Below the pieces are notes generated by a model. That model did not search any database, was not told the origin of the DNA, and worked only from the letters and a program-made list of their open reading frames with translations. Both the position numbers and the translations under genes were made by a program. Of a DNA stretch of 33,779 nucleotides, positions 1-10,854 are shown piece by piece (position 1 is the first letter of the stretch; each line of letters opens with the position of its first letter). Origin of the DNA: Planctomycetota bacterium (GTDB lineage: Bacteria > Planctomycetota > UBA1135 > GCA-002686595); the NCBI GenBank assembly GCA_016795205.1, contig JAEUHZ010000039.1:1-33779 (forward strand), given 5' to 3'.

Positions 1-189
1 AGTGGGGACCGAGAGAGAGAGCACCCGAGTGTCGGGCGCGCCCCCAGCCCCGCGCCCCAGAGGCTGCGGCGGCCGCACCCCCCGCGGGTGTTACGGCGTC
101 CAGACGGGGGGGGGCGGCCCCCCCCCCCGCTGGGCGGCGCGGGGGGTCGCCCCCCCGACACTCGGGTGCTCTCTCTCTCGGTCCCCACT
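1..189. repeat. 36-bp perfect inverted repeat enclosing a G/C homopolymer-rich loop
   Basis: Bases 1-36 are the exact reverse complement of bases 154-189. The arms carry an alternating GA/CT tract. The 117-base loop contains a run of nine G (106-114) followed almost at once by eleven C (118-128), so the loop can itself fold. The right arm ends five bases before the stop codon of the minus-strand VWA gene (stop at 195-197). The structure could therefore be a very large hairpin in that gene's 3' end. It could equally be a fold-back assembly artefact at a sequence end. The left arm starts at base 1 of the window, so its true length is unknown. Confidence 0.85.
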
Positions 190-194
190 CCAGC

Positions 195-1502
195 TCAGCG
201 CGTGGTGCGGAGGTCGCGTTCGCCTTTCGAGCCCTTGTAGCCCTGCTGGAAGACCTCCTTCTGCACCGGCGGGGGCACCGGAGACGTCAGCTTCTCCACC
301 AACGCACAGGCGCGCCGCAGGGCGGACTCCGCCTGCCGGATTCCCCGCACGTACTCGGACATGCGCCGGGCCTCTGTCCGGAGCAGGTCCTGCACGTGCG
401 GATACAGCTCGCGTTCGTTGAAGTCCGCCGCGCGACGCAGGACGCTGGCGCTCCACGCCCCCGCGACGACTTCCGCGTCCTCGGGGCGCGGCGGGACGTG
501 CCCCGCGTCGCTCGGGGGCAGCACGCAGATCGACTCGATCGGCGTGAGCTCTCGACTGCCATCTGCGTGCTGGCCCGCGAGGGTCACACGGACCTGCCAG
601 GGCGTCGGACGCACCGCGGGATCCCGCAACTTCACGCGGAAGACGACGGTGCGCTCCGCGCCGTCCACGAGGTCGCCGAGGAGGAAGCCCCCGGGCGTGC
701 CGGGCTGGTCGCCCGACCGCGCGGCGACGAGCTCGGAAACGGGCTCGACGACCGGGTCCGGCCCGGCATCCACGCCCAGGCACACGTTGCGCACCGCCAC
801 CGCCCCGAGCTCCTCGAGCTCGCCCAGGAGCAGCCGCTCGATCGCGTGTGCCTCGTCGGCGTGGTGGAACCGCCCGCCGCCGTGCTCGGCGATCGGGCCG
901 AGCTGCGTCGTCGAGTAGCCCGCGCCGACGCCCACGCAGGTCGTCGTGATCCCGGCGAGCCGCAAGGCCCGCGCGCGCTCGCCCAGCGCCGTGGGATCGC
1001 ACAGCCCACGGTTGGCCATGCCGTCCGAAAGCAGGATCACGTGCGTGCGCCGTCCAGGCTCGATGATCGGCTCGAGCAGGGCCGCGCCCGTCAACCAGCC
1101 GGCGCTGAGGTCCGTGCTGCCGCGCGTTCTGAGCGTGCGGAGCTCGGCCTCGATCAGGGCCAGTTGCTCAGCGGTCATCGCCTGCGGCCGGCAGTGGATG
1201 ACGACATCGTCGGCGAAGCTGACCACGGCGATGCGATCGCACGGCCGCAGCCGGCGTGCCAACAGGAGCGCGGCGTGCTTGACGTTCGCGAGCTTCGCGC
1301 CGCCCATGGACCCGCTCGCGTCGATCACGATCGCGAGGGAGACAGGCGGCGTGGGGGCGCCCGGAGCGGCCTTCTTGCCGCGCAGCCGGACGATGAGGTG
1401 CGCCTCGGGGTCGGCCGTGCCGAGCGCTTCGCGGTCGAAGCTGGCCTGGATCTCGACCTGCGGCGTGGCGTCGTGCGAGCGGTTCTTCGTGTGTGAGTTC
1501 AT
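195..1502 (-). CDS. Cytoplasmic VWA-domain protein (435 aa), partner of MerR-type regulator
   Basis: The protein has a von Willebrand factor A domain at about residues 50-230 with a complete metal-ion-dependent adhesion site: D61-x-S-x-S in VIDASGSMGG, T130 in RGSTDLSAG and D160 in LLSDGMANRG. There is no signal peptide or membrane segment, so it is probably cytoplasmic. Residues about 235-340 look beta-rich, and residues about 355-435 are charged and helical. The start was chosen at MNSHTKNRSH because the frame upstream is unlike a protein and runs into the MerR gene. Only a weak AGAGA lies before a CCCC-ATG. It follows the MerR gene on the same strand with a 128-base gap, so the two may be co-transcribed. 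VWA proteins of this kind usually bind partners through Mg2+; the partner is unknown, and no MoxR ATPase is nearby. Confidence 0.85.
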   Translation of the reverse strand: MNSHTKNRSHDATPQVEIQASFDREALGTADPEAHLIVRLRGKKAAPGAPTPPVSLAIVIDASGSMGGAKLANVKHAALLLARRLRPCDRIAVVSFADDVVIHCRPQAMTAEQLALIEAELRTLRTRGSTDLSAGWLTGAALLEPIIEPGRRTHVILLSDGMANRGLCDPTALGERARALRLAGITTTCVGVGAGYSTTQLGPIAEHGGGRFHHADEAHAIERLLLGELEELGAVAVRNVCLGVDAGPDPVVEPVSELVAARSGDQPGTPGGFLLGDLVDGAERTVVFRVKLRDPAVRPTPWQVRVTLAGQHADGSRELTPIESICVLPPSDAGHVPPRPEDAEVVAGAWSASVLRRAADFNERELYPHVQDLLRTEARRMSEYVRGIRQAESALRRACALVEKLTSPVPPPVQKEVFQQGYKGSKGERDLRTTR

Positions 1503-1611
1503 GGGGCTATCTCTTTGGAGTCCGGGATCGACGGCGGCGCGTGGACGGATCCCCCCCAGGCCGCGCGCGCCGCGCGGTTTCGGGGTCGGGCGGAAGGCGA
1601 GGCGCACGGCG

Positions 1612-1627
1612 CCGCGCCGCGGCGCGG
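1612..1627. repeat. 16-base GC palindrome just after the MerR-type gene
   Basis: CCGCGCCGCGGCGCGG is its own reverse complement. It lies three bases beyond the stop codon of the MerR-type gene (stop at 1631-1633) and upstream of the VWA gene on the minus strand. A second short hairpin (CCGCGCG, three-base loop, CGCGCGG) lies at 1561-1577. These could attenuate read-through from the regulator into the VWA gene, but such palindromes are common by chance in sequence this GC-rich. Confidence 0.35.
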
Positions 1628-1630
1628 GCG

Positions 1631-2221
1631 TCAGCCCGGGTCCGCGCCTGCGAGCCAGCCGCGTAGGCGGCCAGCGAGATCCGCGAGCATGCGCGCGGTC
1701 TCGGGGTCCGAGCCGCGCATCGAGAGGCGCACGCTCGGTGTGACATCGATCAGGGTCCACTCCTCCGGCACGGCGGGCGTCGGCGAATGGGGGCTCTTCT
1801 GGAGCCGCTTGGGGCCGAGGTCGAAGGGGACCTGCGGCTCCTGGCCGAACGCGGCGAAGGGGGGGCACGTGCGCTTGTGGGGGTCCGGCGCAGCCCGGGC
1901 CAGACCCATCCCGGTGAGGGGCAGGGTCGCCACGCCCTCCTCGCCGCGTGCGACGCGCTCGATCTGGTCCGCTGGCAGGCTCTTGAGCAGGCCCTCCAGC
2001 GCGCTGAGCGGCAGCTCGTAGGGGGCCGACTTCCTGACCTGCTTGAGGAACAGCAGCGGGACGAGGTGCTCCTCTCCGTAGCGAGCCGCCGGGCCACGCC
2101 CCGTCGGGGGAGGGATCAGGCCGCGCGCCACGTAGCTGCGGATCGTGCGCGGCGTGAAGCCGGTGCGGGCCGCGAGCGTGTCGAGTACGAGCTCGTCTTG
2201 AGGGGGGAGGGGGAGGGTCAT
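1631..2221 (-). CDS. MerR-family transcriptional regulator (196 aa)
   Basis: Residues about 8-65 form a MerR-type winged helix: LAARTGFTPRTIRSYVARGL is the helix-turn-helix, and the wing GRGPAARYGEEHLVPLLFL follows. Members of the family bind DNA as dimers and usually sense a ligand or partner through the C-terminal part. Here residues about 75-196 match no effector domain I recognise, and end in a predicted helix (DPETARMLADLAGRLRGWLA). There is no MerR mercury-type cysteine set. The start at MTLPLPPQDE places the HTH at the usual distance from the N-terminus; the open frame extends 28 codons further but does not look like protein. The VWA gene directly downstream on the same strand suggests joint function or regulation. 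Confidence 0.85.
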   Translation of the reverse strand: MTLPLPPQDELVLDTLAARTGFTPRTIRSYVARGLIPPPTGRGPAARYGEEHLVPLLFLKQVRKSAPYELPLSALEGLLKSLPADQIERVARGEEGVATLPLTGMGLARAAPDPHKRTCPPFAAFGQEPQVPFDLGPKRLQKSPHSPTPAVPEEWTLIDVTPSVRLSMRGSDPETARMLADLAGRLRGWLAGADPG

Positions 2222-2602
2222 GCGCGAGAGACTAACACTTGGAAGACGTAGCGCCAGTCGCCATGTCGCTATTTCCGAGCGCCATGCTAGGTGCTTGCCC
2301 TTCAAGATGTTGTGAGCATCCGTCCAGCGCCATGCCGAGCTGGCCCACCCCTAGAGCGCGTCGCGGACCGACCCTCCCGGTCAGTGCGAAGGGGAGCGCA
2401 CCTGCTCCGCGCCGTGAGGGCCAGCCTGCGGGGCCTGGGGTCAGAGCGGGGGGCATCCCGTCCACGAAGCGCGGTCCGGGGCCGGGAGAGCGGCGCAGAG
2501 GCCCGCCGGGCGGGATGCCGCAGAACGCCGCGAGGCCGGCTCGAGAGAGCCGGCCTCGCGGGAATCACGCCCCGACCCGCCGCCTGGGCGGGCCGGCGCG
2601 CC
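2222..2602. other. Intergenic region upstream of the MerR-type gene
   Basis: There is no credible gene in these 381 bases. The part next to the MerR start (about 2222-2320) is less GC-rich than its surroundings and presumably holds the MerR promoter, but I cannot assign -35 and -10 boxes. The 10-mer AGCGCCATGC occurs twice, at 2278-2287 and 2326-2335, 48 bases apart; whether these are operator sites is unknown. The only other clear element is the hairpin at 2529-2560. Confidence 0.5.
2529..2560 (-). terminator. Perfect 13-bp stem hairpin after the secreted cassette protein gene
   Basis: CGCGAGGCCGGCT (2529-2541) pairs perfectly with AGCCGGCCTCGCG (2548-2560) around the six-base loop CGAGAG. 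It begins 42 bases beyond the stop codon of the minus-strand gene ending at 2603. No T-run follows on the minus strand, so it would be a U-less terminator or an RNA-stabilising 3' hairpin. Confidence 0.65.
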
Positions 2603-3847
2603 TCACGGGATCCAGGTCACGCTCGTGCCGTTCGACAGGTTGAACGTGCTCGGCGTGCAGAACGCGGCCGCGTTGCGGTACCAGACCTGGTACGTGCGCA
2701 CGTCGCCGGCCGCGTTGAAGCCGCGGATCGAGATCAGGGTGTCGCCCAGCTCCGGGTACTGGCTGGCGCCGGCCACGTTGTTCTTCGTGCCGAGCCGGAT
2801 GATCGAGCCGCCCGCGCAGCGCAGGCCGTCGCCGAAGGCGACGCCGAGGCCGCCGCCGAGCTGGCTGGTGCCTTGGAAGTAGAGCGCCGAGCTGTTCGGC
2901 ATGCCCGTGCCGCTCAGGAGGAACGAGTCGTTCGCGATGCTCGCCAGGCCGCTGCCGGCCAGGTTCGCGCCGTTCACGTTGACCGAGCTCGCGCATCCGT
3001 TTCCGGGCGCGCCGTTGTTCGCGCAGGGGCAGGCCGCGCCGGCCCCGTCACCGAAGCAGAAGGGCGTCGCGGGCGTGGTCGGCGCGCTGTTCCCGACCCA
3101 GGTCGCCGCGCAGAACGTGCCGCTGCCGGTGAAGGGCGAGGGCAGGGTGCCGATCTGCGTGCCGGACGCGACGTCGAACACGTAGAAGGAAGCCTGCGTC
3201 GTGTTCGGACCGTCGGTCACGTAGTACGCCCGACCGTTCGCGACGGCGAGGCCGTCGATGTCGGTCTCGCCGGCCGGGTAGGGCGCCACGAACGTCGTGG
3301 TCTGCGCCACGGGGTCGATGCGGTAGAGGCCGCGGACGTCCGGCGCCGGAGCGGTGTCCGACAGGCCGTAGAGATCACCCGTGGACGCGTCGTGCTCCAG
3401 GCCGCCGAAGTCGAAGGTCGAGGGGTGGACGTAGATCTGCGTCGCGATCCGTGTGACCGGGTCGATCTCGTAGACCGCCTCGGTGGCGATGTTCCGAGTG
3501 CCATAGAGCTTGCCGTTCGCGAAGCTGAGCGCGACGAAGTTGATCGTGGCCGCGTTGAAGGTCATCCCACCCAAGAGCGTGGGCACGAGCGGGTTGCCAT
3601 AGGGCGACGAGTACAGGTTCGACCCGTTGTTCCAGTACAGCGTGTTCGTGCTGGCGTCGTAGGCCATGCCCCAGGGCTTGGCCTCGTTCGTGGTGCTGGC
3701 GTACAGCGGGGTGGCCGTGCCGGTGGACACGTCGACCTCGTAGATCGTGGCGCTGCCGGACTGGTCGTTGCCGACGACGAGCTGTGCGCGGCTGGTGGTC
3801 GAGAGGGCGGCGGTCATGGCCGCGGCGAAGAGGAAGTGAGTCTTCAT
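2603..3847 (-). CDS. Secreted propeller-like protein with six-cysteine C-terminal cassette (414 aa)
   Basis: The N-terminus (MKTHFLFAAAMTAALSTTSRA) is a signal peptide with likely cleavage after SRA. Residues about 22-255 contain repeated short units such as ATIYEVDVSTG, GMAYDASTNTLYW and GLEHDASTGDLYGL, typical of a beta-propeller reading 'quantity over time' strands. Residues 263-414 form a separate Cys-rich module with motifs CPCANNG, GCASS, YRNAAAFCT and a terminal TWIP. The same module ends the protein encoded at 30339-31397. The substrate is unknown. I chose the start that gives the signal peptide; an upstream ATG (3871) would add eight residues. No Shine-Dalgarno is visible, and the ATG is preceded by a run of C. 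The gene is divergent from the acyltransferase gene. Confidence 0.85.
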   Translation of the reverse strand: MKTHFLFAAAMTAALSTTSRAQLVVGNDQSGSATIYEVDVSTGTATPLYASTTNEAKPWGMAYDASTNTLYWNNGSNLYSSPYGNPLVPTLLGGMTFNAATINFVALSFANGKLYGTRNIATEAVYEIDPVTRIATQIYVHPSTFDFGGLEHDASTGDLYGLSDTAPAPDVRGLYRIDPVAQTTTFVAPYPAGETDIDGLAVANGRAYYVTDGPNTTQASFYVFDVASGTQIGTLPSPFTGSGTFCAATWVGNSAPTTPATPFCFGDGAGAACPCANNGAPGNGCASSVNVNGANLAGSGLASIANDSFLLSGTGMPNSSALYFQGTSQLGGGLGVAFGDGLRCAGGSIIRLGTKNNVAGASQYPELGDTLISIRGFNAAGDVRTYQVWYRNAAAFCTPSTFNLSNGTSVTWIP

Positions 3848-4213
3848 GGGGGGGAGCTTCGGGGGAATCATGGCCCGCGGGATGGACCCTGCCGCGGCGC
3901 TGCGCGCCGGACGGGGGGCCTTGGGGTCTGCAGGAAAAGCCTACCCCGACGGGGGGAAATGCGGGTCGAGCCGCCGACGAGGGCTCGTTCGCGCCGGGGA
4001 CGTGCTTCCACGCGGGCCTCGCAGGCCGGGCGCCGGAAGCAGCCCAGCGAGCTCCCCGAGGCCGGACTCGTGGGTTCAGGCGCCACCGTGCGGGTTAGCG
4101 CGGCCGCGCCAGGAGTGCGGCCGCGCTCGCGCCATGACCGACGAAGTCGTCGGGCCGCGAGCTCGACCCGGCCGATATCCACTGCGCTGCCGAGCCTGGC
4201 GGACCGTCCTCCC
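3848..4213. other. Divergent intergenic region between secreted protein and acyltransferase genes
   Basis: These 366 bases separate two divergent genes and should hold both promoters. I see no convincing -35/-10 pair, RNA gene or conserved repeat. A short hairpin, CCCC-GAC-GGGG, lies near 3945. Open frames here have no protein-like composition. Confidence 0.4.
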
Positions 4214-5410
4214 ATGCCGCGACCCGTACGGATTGCGACGGCTCCCGAGGGAGCGCCGGCCGCGGAGACCCGAGCGAAGGCCAGCGGCTACCTCCCGACG
4301 CTCGATGGCTGGCGAGCAGTCGCCATCCTGCTCGTGATCCTGGCTCACCTGCGCTTCCGGCTGTTCGGACCCGAGGGAGCATTCCCCAATGCGCGCCTGG
4401 AGGAGGAGTGCGCGCACTTCGTGGTGGGCGTCCCGATCTTCTTCGGCATCAGCGGACTCCTGATCTGCTCGCGTCTCCTGGAGGAGCGCGCACTGCGCGG
4501 CTCGATCGACCTCGCCGGCTTCTACGTGCGGCGCTTCTTCCGCATCCTGCCGCCGTACCTGCTCCTGCTCGGCGCGATCCTCGTCCTGGGCGCACGCAGC
4601 GGTGCCGACATCGCCTGGAGCGACATCCAGGCCTCGCTGCTCTTCTATCGCAACTACGTCCCGGGCGAGAACGTCGCCTCGTGGTACACGGGGCACTTCT
4701 GGTCGCTCGCCGTCGAGGAGCACTTCTATCTCCTGCTGCCGGGCATCCTCGTCCTGTTCAGGTCCGCGCGCGCGGTGCAGGTGCTGGCCATGCTGGCCGC
4801 GGCCGTGGTCGCTTGGCGGGCAGTGCAGCACCAGACCGCACTCGTGTCCGACGAGTTCCGCTTCCTCACCTACCGCACGGACTTGCGCATCGACGGCCTG
4901 CTGCTCGGTGCGCTCGGGGCCTGCGCCCTGACCTCGGCGGGACTGCGGGCACGATTGAGGAGCCGGTTGACTCCGCGCGTCGTACTGCTGTGCCTCCTGG
5001 CACTCGGGCTCGCCCCTTGGATGGGGATCCCGCAGGTCGAGCTCGACGCCTGGGTCCGTCACTGCACGCTCGAGACCTTCACTGGGTGCATCGTTCCCGT
5101 GATGCTCATCGGGACGATCCTCGCTCCCCACTCCGTCCTCGGGCGCTGCCTCGAAAGCGCTCCGCTGCGCTGGATCGGCCAGCTCTCCTACAGCCTGTAC
5201 CTGTGGCAGCAGCTCTTCCTCACGCCGATCCGGGCACCCTTCACCAACGTGCTGGTCCCCGCGCTCGTGCCCGAGTGGATGCTCGACTGGCCCTGGGATC
5301 TCGCCGCAGTCCTGGCCTGCGCCTGCGCGAGCTACTACCTCGTCGAACGTCCATTGACGCGGCTCGGCCGCCGCCTGGCCACGCCAGCGACGCCGGGGCG
5401 TGCGCCCTAG
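4214..5410 (+). CDS. Membrane-bound acyltransferase, OafA/YrhL type (Acyltransferase_3 family, 398 aa)
   Basis: The protein has about ten hydrophobic segments across residues 33-385. The family's hallmark motifs are present: LDGWRAVAILLVILAHL with H45 near the N-terminus, the basic loop RRFFRILPPY, and WSLAVEEHFYLLLPG containing the conserved Glu pair. Family members transfer acetyl or other acyl groups from the cytoplasm onto sugars of O-antigen, exopolysaccharide, peptidoglycan or lipids. The acceptor cannot be predicted here, because no polysaccharide genes are adjacent. The end region (ERPLTRLGRRL) is the usual short cytoplasmic tail. The chosen ATG at 4214 leaves a 27-residue hydrophilic N-terminus, and GTCCTCCC rather than a Shine-Dalgarno precedes it. 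The gene converges on carB with a 28-base gap. Confidence 0.9.
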   Translation: MPRPVRIATAPEGAPAAETRAKASGYLPTLDGWRAVAILLVILAHLRFRLFGPEGAFPNARLEEECAHFVVGVPIFFGISGLLICSRLLEERALRGSIDLAGFYVRRFFRILPPYLLLLGAILVLGARSGADIAWSDIQASLLFYRNYVPGENVASWYTGHFWSLAVEEHFYLLLPGILVLFRSARAVQVLAMLAAAVVAWRAVQHQTALVSDEFRFLTYRTDLRIDGLLLGALGACALTSAGLRARLRSRLTPRVVLLCLLALGLAPWMGIPQVELDAWVRHCTLETFTGCIVPVMLIGTILAPHSVLGRCLESAPLRWIGQLSYSLYLWQQLFLTPIRAPFTNVLVPALVPEWMLDWPWDLAAVLACACASYYLVERPLTRLGRRLATPATPGRAP

Positions 5411-5438
5411 GAGCCCACGGCGCGCCAGCAGGGTGCGC

Positions 5439-8684
<3,246 letters not shown>

Positions 8685-8900
8685 CGAGGGGGGGGCGGCC
8701 GGGGGCGCCCCGGGGTCGGGGGGCGCGACAGGCAGGCGCAGACCTGTCGGGGGGATCCGGTCGAGCGGGCGTAAACTACCCGATGGAACCAAAGGTGGGC
8801 CCGCGCTGTCGAGGGGTGAGCGAGCGCGACGCGGCCAGGCGCGGCGCCGAGTGGTGGCGCAGCACGACCCGAGCGCCAGGGCCGGGCTCGCCCCGCCGGC

Positions 8901-9992
8901 TCAGCCGCCCGCGGAGTGCTCGATCGCCGCGCGCAGGGCCGCTTCCGGCAGCTCGACGTCGAAGGCCACGGCACCTGGGCTGCTGGGGACGACGAACCGC
9001 GGCGTGCCGCGGCGCGCTTTCTTGTCACGAGCCATCGCCGCGAGCAGCTCCTCCGCCGTGAGCGCCTTCCCGTAGCGTGCGTGCAGCGCGTTCAGGCTGG
9101 CTGGCACGTCGAGGGCCTGGAGCAGCTCGCGGAGCCGCTCTGCGAACCGCGGGTCGACCGCCAAGCCCGCGCTGCGCCCGGCCTCGACCGCGAGCACGAT
9201 CCCCGTGGCGACCGCGACGCCGTGCGGGATCGTCCCGAACCCCGCTGCGTGCTCGATCGCGTGCCCGAAGGTGTGGCCCAGGTTCAGGAGCTTGCGCTCG
9301 CCCAGCTCGCGCGGGTCGGCTCGCACGATGGCCGCCTTGCGCCTCACGCAGGCGGTGATGACCTCGGCCAGCGCGCTCTCGACCCGCCCGGCCACGTCCC
9401 CGGCGCTCGCGACCAGCCGGTGGAACAGGTCGCCGTCCAGCACGGCGGTCTTGACGACCTCGCCGAGCCCGGAGCGGAACTCCTCCGCGGGCAGGGTCGC
9501 CAGGAAACGCATGTCCGCGGCCACCATGATCGGCTGGTGGAAGACGCCCGCCAGGTTCTTCCCGCCCGAGAGGTTGACCGCCGTCTTCCCGCCGACGGAC
9601 GAGTCGACCATGGCGAGCAGGGTCGTCGGCACCTGGGCGCAGTCGATGCCGCGGTGGAAGAGCGCGGCGGCCAGCCCGCCGAGGTCGCCGACGACCCCGC
9701 CACCGAGCGCGACCAGCCCCGACGATCGGTCGCAGCCGGCCGCGACCATGGCGTCCAGGACGCGCTCGAGCGTGCGGAAGCCCTTCGACTCTTCGCCCGC
9801 CGGGATGACGTGGACGGACGTGCGCGGCCAGCGGCGCACCACGGCGCCGTGGAGGCCGGCGACGTTCGCGTCGGTGAGCACGAAGGTGCTCGACCAGCGC
9901 TTGGGGAGCTCGGCGACGCACGCGATCGCGTTCGACCCGACGTGGACCACGTAGGGCCGCTCCACGCCGACCTGGATTTCCTGGAAGGTCAT
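8901..9992 (-). CDS. aroB: 3-dehydroquinate synthase (363 aa)
   Basis: AroB converts DAHP to 3-dehydroquinate, the second step of the shikimate pathway, using NAD+ and a divalent metal. The NAD-binding motif GGGVVGDLGGLAAALFHRG (residues 97-115) and the substrate loop TTLLAMVDSSVGGKTAVN are canonical. The metal ligands map to E178 (GLGEVVK), H240 (LNLGHTFGHA) and H257 (IPHGVAVATG). Length equals that of typical AroB. Its start codon overlaps the stop of the upstream amidotransferase-like gene (ATGA at 9989-9992), which implies translational coupling. The end of the gene is followed by a 216-base gap to carB. Confidence 0.97.
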   Translation of the reverse strand: MTFQEIQVGVERPYVVHVGSNAIACVAELPKRWSSTFVLTDANVAGLHGAVVRRWPRTSVHVIPAGEESKGFRTLERVLDAMVAAGCDRSSGLVALGGGVVGDLGGLAAALFHRGIDCAQVPTTLLAMVDSSVGGKTAVNLSGGKNLAGVFHQPIMVAADMRFLATLPAEEFRSGLGEVVKTAVLDGDLFHRLVASAGDVAGRVESALAEVITACVRRKAAIVRADPRELGERKLLNLGHTFGHAIEHAAGFGTIPHGVAVATGIVLAVEAGRSAGLAVDPRFAERLRELLQALDVPASLNALHARYGKALTAEELLAAMARDKKARRGTPRFVVPSSPGAVAFDVELPEAALRAAIEHSAGG

Positions 9993-10714
9993 CGCCGTTC
10001 CGCCAGAGCGCGGTTCGTGGCCGCGATCGCAGCCGCGCCCACCAAGCCCTGGAACAGCCGGTCGTGCGCGCTGCCCTCGGGCGCCAGCTCGGGGTGCCAC
10101 TGCACGCCGATCGCGAAGGGATGGCCGTCGCGTTCGATGGCCTCGACGAGGCCCTCGTCGTCGCGCGCCGCGACGACCCACGGCGCCGCGACGGACGCCA
10201 GTGCCTGATGGTGGCGCGACACGACCTCGACGCGCGCCTCGCGCAGGATCCGCGCCAGTCGCGTGCCGGGAACGACCGCGACGGGGTGCACCGCGCCGCT
10301 GCGGTGCTCGGCGCGGCCCGGCCACTCCTCGGGGAGGTGCTGCAGGATGCGCGCGCCCTCGGCCAGGCCCAGGAGCTGCATTCCGTAGCAGATGCCCAGC
10401 ACGGGCACGTCGCGTCGCAGTGCGGCCCGCGCGAGCAGGAAGTCGAAGTCCTGCTTCGCGGCGGGGGTCAGCGTCGCGCTCGGGTGGACGGGGCCGAGCC
10501 CCAGGCGCGCCGTGTCGAAGTCGTCCCCGCCCGACAGGACCAGCCCGTCGACGCGTTCGACGAGGCGCTCGACGTCGCTGGGGCCGCCGCAGGGCGGGAT
10601 GGCGACCGGCAGTCCGCCGGCCTTCAGGACGGCGTCGGCGTAGCGCGTCGCGAGCTCCAGGCGCGGCCTCTCGCCGGTCGCGAGCAGGCCGTTGATGGCG
10701 ATCAGGGGGCGCAT
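9989..10714 (-). CDS. Class I glutamine amidotransferase-like hydrolase, PuuD/peptidase C26 family (241 aa)
   Basis: The protein is a stand-alone class I GATase fold: VLGICYGMQLL places the nucleophile at C109, and QWHPEL supplies H207 and E209, completing the triad. The oxyanion-side motif LSGGDD (residues 60-65) fits the gamma-glutamyl-GABA hydrolase (PuuD) / folate gamma-glutamyl hydrolase branch. Such enzymes cleave gamma-glutamyl amides of polyamines or related compounds, but the substrate here is an inference. The ATGA overlap with aroB is unusual for a catabolic hydrolase. The start MRPLIAINGL begins directly at the first beta strand; there is no Shine-Dalgarno, only CCCCCGCC before the ATG. 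The gene is divergent from the arylsulfotransferase gene. Confidence 0.85.
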   Translation of the reverse strand: MRPLIAINGLLATGERPRLELATRYADAVLKAGGLPVAIPPCGGPSDVERLVERVDGLVLSGGDDFDTARLGLGPVHPSATLTPAAKQDFDFLLARAALRRDVPVLGICYGMQLLGLAEGARILQHLPEEWPGRAEHRSGAVHPVAVVPGTRLARILREARVEVVSRHHQALASVAAPWVVAARDDEGLVEAIERDGHPFAIGVQWHPELAPEGSAHDRLFQGLVGAAAIAATNRALAERR

Positions 10715-10854
10715 GGCGGGGGCGGGGCGGGGAGCGTAGCCGACCCGGGCGCGGCTGTCGGCGCGTCGCTCCGGATCCTGGATCCCGTGTAACGACTCGA
10801 CGGGAGGCGTGGAGTGGGACTGACCGCTCGCCAGCCCGCATCGAAAGCCCGACC

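Noticed and set aside
195..1868. A longer VWA protein starting within the MerR gene
   Set aside because: The extra 122 residues are arginine-rich and unlike a protein domain, and they overlap the MerR gene; the start at 1502 fits the domain.
2291..4213. The open frame upstream of the acyltransferase start in the same phase
   Set aside because: The translation is arginine- and glycine-rich without domains, it overlaps the secreted-protein gene on the other strand, and the acyltransferase begins clearly at 4214.
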